Shown: piece after piece, positions 5,094 through 8,775 of the stretch
How positions within the stretch are numbered: position 1 is the first letter of the stretch
How the letters are laid out: each line of letters opens with the position of its first letter
Source of the DNA: an uncultured Clostridia bacterium
GTDB taxonomy: Bacteria; Bacillota_A; Clostridia; Christensenellales; Aristaeellaceae
DNA length: 8,775 nucleotides
NCBI GenBank assembly: GCA_945871545.1
Contig: CAMBWJ010000058.1
Span: forward strand, 1-8,775
Reading direction: 5' to 3'
The notes under the pieces: generated by a model
Seen by the model: the letters and a program-made list of their open reading frames with translations, nothing else
Databases searched by the model: none
Told to the model about the DNA's origin: nothing
Made by a program: the position numbers and the translations under genes

Positions 5094-6386
5094 TTATGCA
5101 GGCAGCTCGACGATCACCGGACTACCGTCGGTCTGAATCATGCCGCCGCGAATCTCCACCGAACTGCCGTCCAGCAGGTTCGTACAGGACAGATTCCCCT
5201 CAAAGCGCTCGACGGGCATGCGCACCGGCGCGCCCTTCAGGCTGAACAGCCCCAGATAGCGCCGTCCCTCGCCGCCGAGCTGTGCGCAGATGGCATGCTG
5301 CATATCGTCGGCCACAGCGCCGAACCAGCAGTCCGCCGGGAAGCGCTTCTTCAGCGCCGCAAGTCTGCGCAGCTCCTCCGAGATATCCCGCCCATCCCAG
5401 TGCACCGGATCCCGGTCGAACAGGCTGGGCTGGTTCGCGTCGCAGCGCTCCTCGCCTGCGTAGAGCAGCGTCGTTCCCTTCTGGAAGAACAGCAGCGCGT
5501 GCCAGTTGGACAGGGCCACGGGATCGGAAACCCGGGATGCGATGCGGGGCTGGTCGTGGTTCTCCAGGCAGCGCAGCTTGATGTAGTTCTTCGCAAAGCT
5601 CATCTCCTGTCGGTTCAGCGCCTCCACCCACTCGTGCAGCGGACGCTTGCCCGCCCAGTAGTCGTCCAGCAGTTCCCGGATGTCGTAGTCGTACTCCAGA
5701 TCGAAGGCGTCGTAGCCCTCCGCGTCGGAGTAGATCATCTCCATGCCCTCCCGGCGCGCGGCGAGCTGGAAGCTCATGTGCACGCTCTCGGCCAGCCAGA
5801 TCAGATCGGGATTGACCTCCGCGCAGGCATTTCGCACCTCCTGCCAGAACGCCACCGGCACCAGCGAGGCCACATCGCAGCGGAAGCCGTCCACGATCCC
5901 CGCCCACATCTTCAGCGTCTCGATCTGGTAGTCCCACAGACCGCGCACGCGATAGTCCAGGTCGATCACGTCCGACCAGTCGCCGAAGCGGTTGCCGAAG
6001 CTGCCGTCCGGCTTGTGGTAGAAGAACTCCGGGTGGGTTTCGCGCAGCGTGGAGTCCGGCGAGGTGTGGTTGTACACCACGTCGATGATGCACTTCATGC
6101 CGTTTGCGTGAATCGCGTCCACCAAATGGCGGAAATCCTCCATCGTGCCGTACTCCGGGTTCACCGTGCGGTAGTCCCGGTTGGCGTAGGGACAGCCCAG
6201 GTTCCCCTTCTTGCCCTCCACGCCGATGGGATGGATCGGCATCAGCCACAGGATGTCCGTGCCGAGCGAACGGATGCGGGGCAGGTCACTTTCCAGCGCC
6301 CGGAAGGTACCCTCCTTGGTGTGGTTGCGCACGTACACGGAGTAGATCAGCGCATTGCGCAGGGAAAGATCAGTATTGCGTGCCAT
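5094..6386 (-). CDS. Glycoside hydrolase family 13 alpha-amylase-type enzyme, intracellular
   Basis: 430-residue alpha-glucan-acting enzyme of the GH13 clan; it hydrolyses or rearranges alpha-1,4 (or 1,6) glucosidic bonds of starch- or glycogen-derived oligosaccharides. All four GH13 regions are intact: DVVYNH (102-107), GFRCDVASL with nucleophile Asp171, IWLAESVH with acid/base Glu200, and ENHDQPR with Asp278 as transition-state stabiliser. The barrel begins at IYSVYVRNHT (14-23); a short C-terminal beta domain follows from about residue 360. There is no signal peptide, anchor or carbohydrate-binding module, so it should be cytoplasmic and act on imported or stored glucans. Exact specificity (amylase, oligo-glucosidase, trehalose- or sucrose-type) cannot be read from the sequence. 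The ATG at 6386 has GGAGG six bases upstream. It lies 17 bases after hemW, probably co-transcribed, and a terminator follows 10 bases past its stop. Confidence 0.93.
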   Translation of the reverse strand: MARNTDLSLRNALIYSVYVRNHTKEGTFRALESDLPRIRSLGTDILWLMPIHPIGVEGKKGNLGCPYANRDYRTVNPEYGTMEDFRHLVDAIHANGMKCIIDVVYNHTSPDSTLRETHPEFFYHKPDGSFGNRFGDWSDVIDLDYRVRGLWDYQIETLKMWAGIVDGFRCDVASLVPVAFWQEVRNACAEVNPDLIWLAESVHMSFQLAARREGMEMIYSDAEGYDAFDLEYDYDIRELLDDYWAGKRPLHEWVEALNRQEMSFAKNYIKLRCLENHDQPRIASRVSDPVALSNWHALLFFQKGTTLLYAGEERCDANQPSLFDRDPVHWDGRDISEELRRLAALKKRFPADCWFGAVADDMQHAICAQLGGEGRRYLGLFSLKGAPVRMPVERFEGNLSCTNLLDGSSVEIRGGMIQTDGSPVIVELPA

Positions 6387-6403
6387 ATTGCACCTCCAGA
6401 TTG

Positions 6404-7528
6404 TCAGTCGTCCATCAGCTCCAGCACCACGCTGTCCTGAAGCTCCAGTCCCACGGGCGTGAGCCGCAGAAATCCGCCCTCGATCACGATCAGGCCGTAG
6501 CGCTCCAGCTTGCGCAGCTGCCGGGCGTGGGTCACTTCAAAGTCCTCGCCGAACTCCGCCCGCCAGCGCGCCAGATCCATGCCCTGCAGCGTGCGGGTGG
6601 AGAGCATCAGCACCTCCTCGCGATGGTCGCGCAGGCTGCGCAGCGTGCGCTCGCACGTGCGCTCCCCCGCCAGATAGCGCGCAAGCTCCGGCGGATTGGA
6701 GAAGCGCTCGTTCTCCACCAGCGAGTGCGCCGCGCTGCCCAGACCCAGGTAGTCGCCGTCCTGCCAGTAGGTCAGGTTGTGGCGGGATTCATAGCCCGGC
6801 ACGGCGAAGTTGGAGATCTCGTAGCGCGCAAGGCCATGCTCCGCGAGGCGCTGCACCGCAAGGCGCTGCATTTCGTTCACCAGATCGTCGTCGGGGATGT
6901 GTGCCTCGCCCGACGTGACCCTTTTTTCCATCTCGGTGCCCGGCTCCACGATCAGGCTGTACGCGGAGATGTGCCTGACGGGCAGGGATACCGCCCGGGC
7001 GAGGGTCTCCGACCACTGGGCCATGCTCTGCCCCGGCAGGGCATACATCAGGTCGATGCTGATGTTCCCGAAGCCCGCGTCCGCCGCCATGCGCACCGCT
7101 TCCGCAGCCTGCTCCGGCGTGTGGATGCGGCCGAGGTCCCTCAGGAGATCTGCATCGAAGCTCTGCACGCCGATGGACAGCCGGTTTACGCCCGCACATC
7201 GGTAGGCTTCCAGCTTGTCCGCCGTCAGCGTGCCCGGATTGGCCTCCAGCGTGATCTCGCAGTCCGCTGAGAGGGGCAGCAGTCGCCGCAGGTGATCCAG
7301 CGCGCCCTGAATGTACACTGCGGACACCAGCGAGGGCGTGCCCCCGCCGAAAAAGATGCTGCGCGCCTCGTAAGCGCGCAGGCGATCCGCCCATGCGTCC
7401 ATCTCGGCGTGCAGGGCGGCAAAGTAGCCCTCCCACGCGTCCTCCCGGCCCGCAAAGGATGCAAAGTCGCAGTAGGCGCACTTGCGGGCGCAGAAGGGCA
7501 CATGGATGTAGATTGCAAGGGGTTTCAT
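6404..7528 (-). CDS. hemW: HemW-type radical SAM haem chaperone (HemN-like)
   Basis: 374-residue cytoplasmic radical SAM protein. Cys13, Cys17 and Cys20 in HVPFCARKCAYCDF (9-22) form the CxxxCxxC motif that binds the [4Fe-4S] cluster; IFFGGGTPS (about 58-66) is the SAM-binding Gly-rich loop, and EANPGT (about 95-100) follows. The motif CAYCDF lacks the extra cysteine of true oxygen-independent coproporphyrinogen oxidase HemN, and HNLTYW fits the HNxxYW motif reported for HemW proteins, which bind haem and deliver it to target proteins. A C-terminal HemN_C-like domain (about 285-374) is present, ending LRLTPVGLELQDSVVLELMD. Many databases call such proteins coproporphyrinogen oxidase; HemW fits better. 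The in-frame GTG at 7552 would overlap the preceding stop codon, while ATG 7528 has GAGGA at 8-base spacing and gives the usual MKPLAIYIHVPFC start. It lies between the PIG-L gene and the amylase gene. Confidence 0.93.
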   Translation of the reverse strand: MKPLAIYIHVPFCARKCAYCDFASFAGREDAWEGYFAALHAEMDAWADRLRAYEARSIFFGGGTPSLVSAVYIQGALDHLRRLLPLSADCEITLEANPGTLTADKLEAYRCAGVNRLSIGVQSFDADLLRDLGRIHTPEQAAEAVRMAADAGFGNISIDLMYALPGQSMAQWSETLARAVSLPVRHISAYSLIVEPGTEMEKRVTSGEAHIPDDDLVNEMQRLAVQRLAEHGLARYEISNFAVPGYESRHNLTYWQDGDYLGLGSAAHSLVENERFSNPPELARYLAGERTCERTLRSLRDHREEVLMLSTRTLQGMDLARWRAEFGEDFEVTHARQLRKLERYGLIVIEGGFLRLTPVGLELQDSVVLELMDD

Positions 7529-7536
7529 CGTTTCTA

Positions 7537-7541
7537 TCCTC
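7537..7541 (-). promoter_or_regulatory. Ribosome binding site deciding the hemW start
   Basis: GAGGA on the minus strand, eight bases from ATG 7528, selects that codon over the in-frame GTG at 7552, which lacks a site of its own and overlaps the upstream stop codon. Confidence 0.8.
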
Positions 7542-7548
7542 AGATGCG

Positions 7549-8775
7549 TCACTTCCGCCGTTTATGCTTGCGACGGCGCTTCCTCGCGCGCTTATCCAGC
7601 GCCAGTACGGCAATTCCCAGCGCCACCGCGCCGCCCAGCATCCCCAGCAGCAAACCCATGCCGCCGGGTGCGCTCTGCTCCGCCGCAGGAACCGGTTCCG
7701 CCGAGGGCGCGGCGGTCGGCTCCGCCGTCAGGATCGGCAGCACGATCTGCGCCGTGGGCTCCGCTGTGGGAAGCTCCGTGGGTATTGGCGTGGGGGTGAT
7801 TTCCGGCGTGGGTGTCGGCTCCGGCGTTGGGGTGATTTCCGGCGTGGGCGTGGGGATGTTCTCGAACATGTCGTTTACGCCGCTGTCCAGCCCCACCGCA
7901 GTGAAGTACAGGCCAAAGAGTGCGTTGTCGTGCTTGCCGCCGTCCTCCACCTGAAAGTACTTCTGCTGGGAGGCGTGCTCGGCATAGCCCAGCCGCGCCA
8001 GCTCCAGTGGCGTGCGCCCGTCCAGCTCCGCAAGCGGAACCTTCCAGGGCATGTCGATCCGGTTCTCCCCGTAGAGGTGGATGTAGAGCTTCTTCACCTG
8101 CCACGCACCGTATTGCGCGGCGCTCTCGGGGAAGCGGGACGCATCCGCCGCAGCATCGATGGCTTCCTGCATCAGCCGAGAAGTGATCTTGTGCTGGTTG
8201 TGGCCGTACTCGCCGTCGAAGTCGTGGGTGACGATCACCTCGGGCTTGTAGCGGCGGATGCGCGCCACCAGCTCCTCCAGGATGTGCTCCTCGCCGCCCC
8301 AGAGCTTCAGGCCCTCCTCGATGCTCTTCACGCGCTTATCCTTCAGGTTGATGAAGTCGGGATAATCCCGAACGCCCATCGCCCAAAGCCCGTTGAGGGC
8401 CTCTTGGCGGCGGTAGCGTCCGCAATCCGCCATGTAGACCACCACCGTAGGCCGCTGCTGGGCCACGGCGTAGTAGGGAATCGTGCCGCCAAAGAAGATC
8501 AGCTCATCGTCCTGATGGGTGGAAATCACCATCAAATCGGCCTTCTCTACCGGGGGATTCCAGACGTGCACGCCCTCCGGCAGCTCGCCCGGGCCGTACA
8601 CGCGCAGCTCGGCGATGGCCTGACCCGGCGCGTCCAGCTGCAAAAAGACGTACCTCGTCTCCGGCAGCAGGTCGACGCAGGTCTCGATGCAGGGAAAGGT
8701 AAAGCTCTGATCCCGCGTGCGCAGCAGGTTGCGCTCCGCGTCGTACTCCTCCAGCTGATAGGCGCTGGGCTCGAA
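7549..8775 (-). CDS. PIG-L/LmbE-family deacetylase domain protein with C-terminal membrane anchor (N terminus outside window)
   Basis: Partial protein; the frame is open to the right edge, giving 408 residues. A TTG at 8643 is only an internal Leu codon, since sense codons continue through it. Residues about 1-72 look beta-rich (RYVFLQLD, AELRVYGPG), like the end of a discoidin-type module. Residues about 78-300 are a PIG-L/LmbE N-deacetylase domain with the zinc motif HQDDE (87-91) and the second metal site GHNQH (191-195); relatives remove acetyl groups from GlcNAc-type sugars. Then come a Pro/Thr/Glu linker (308-343, built on a 12-residue repeat), an Ala/Pro-rich spacer, a transmembrane helix (about 371-393) and a strongly basic tail (KRARKRRRKHKRRK). 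That order indicates an enzyme displayed outside the cell and held by its C terminus. No LPXTG is present. It ends 20 bases before hemW. The substrate is unknown; a cell-wall or dietary glycan is inferred. Confidence 0.9.
   Translation of the reverse strand, partial: FEPSAYQLEEYDAERNLLRTRDQSFTFPCIETCVDLLPETRYVFLQLDAPGQAIAELRVYGPGELPEGVHVWNPPVEKADLMVISTHQDDELIFFGGTIPYYAVAQQRPTVVVYMADCGRYRRQEALNGLWAMGVRDYPDFINLKDKRVKSIEEGLKLWGGEEHILEELVARIRRYKPEVIVTHDFDGEYGHNQHKITSRLMQEAIDAAADASRFPESAAQYGAWQVKKLYIHLYGENRIDMPWKVPLAELDGRTPLELARLGYAEHASQQKYFQVEDGGKHDNALFGLYFTAVGLDSGVNDMFENIPTPTPEITPTPEPTPTPEITPTPIPTELPTAEPTAQIVLPILTAEPTAAPSAEPVPAAEQSAPGGMGLLLGMLGGAVALGIAVLALDKRARKRRRKHKRRK
7793..7850. repeat. Short in-frame tandem repeat encoding the Pro/Thr linker
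   Basis: A 22-base unit beginning GGGGTGATTTCCGGCGTGGG occurs at 7793-7814 and, with one change, at 7829-7850, a 36-base period that encodes PTPEITPTPEPT-type repeats. Such arrays expand and contract by slippage while keeping the frame, changing linker length. Confidence 0.75.

Noticed and set aside
4932..6440. 502-residue plus-strand open frame opposite the GH13 gene
   Set aside because: It crosses the terminator at 5045-5083 and is antisense to a gene with all four GH13 catalytic regions; Val/His/Gln/Arg-rich shadow.
6404..7528. Calling the radical SAM protein coproporphyrinogen oxidase HemN
   Set aside because: It lacks the additional cysteine after the CxxxCxxC motif and carries the HNxxYW motif typical of HemW.

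Overview
The window looks like chromosomal DNA of a GC-rich, low-pathogenicity-signature member of the Bacillota (Clostridia-like; an uncultured gut lineage is plausible, but that placement is inference). The pointers are a YerC/TrpR-like regulator directly upstream of a PcrA-type helicase (a Bacillus/Clostridium-style arrangement), strong GGAGG ribosome sites, sigma-A type promoters with TATAAT boxes, U-tract hairpin terminators, and a surface protein with a Pro/Thr linker and C-terminal anchor. I see no rRNA, tRNA, CRISPR, insertion sequence or phage gene.

Layout. (1) 1-1511, minus strand: yerC-like regulator followed after about 20 bases by pcrA, whose 3' half lies beyond the left edge. 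A good promoter sits just upstream of yerC. (2) 1512-1840: a gene-free stretch with a strong terminator for the next gene and a hairpin-rich segment that may be a dispersed repeat or structured RNA. (3) 1841-2152, minus strand: a small XRE-type HTH regulator. (4) 2153-2357: divergent control region with a 16-base near-palindrome and a clear plus-strand promoter. (5) 2358-5035, plus strand: a three-gene operon encoding a small multi-pass membrane protein of unknown family, an FGGY carbohydrate kinase, and an ECF-sigma-like protein carrying a C-terminal transmembrane helix. The last two genes are translationally coupled. (6) 5045-5083: a hairpin terminator that serves both converging operons. 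(7) 5094-8775, minus strand: a PIG-L/LmbE deacetylase-domain surface protein (N terminus beyond the right edge), hemW, and an intracellular GH13 alpha-amylase-family enzyme, tightly packed as an operon.

How they may work together. The pcrA block is housekeeping DNA repair. The central plus-strand operon is the most unusual part: the kinase keeps the FGGY fold signatures but has Ser where the catalytic Asp of xylulokinases sits, and it is coupled to a membrane-tethered sigma-like protein. A sugar-sensing or signalling role, rather than simple catabolism, is a reasonable but untested hypothesis. The divergent XRE regulator with a palindrome in the shared control region is a candidate controller. 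The right-hand operon joins cell-surface glycan deacetylation, haem handling and alpha-glucan breakdown with no obvious single pathway.
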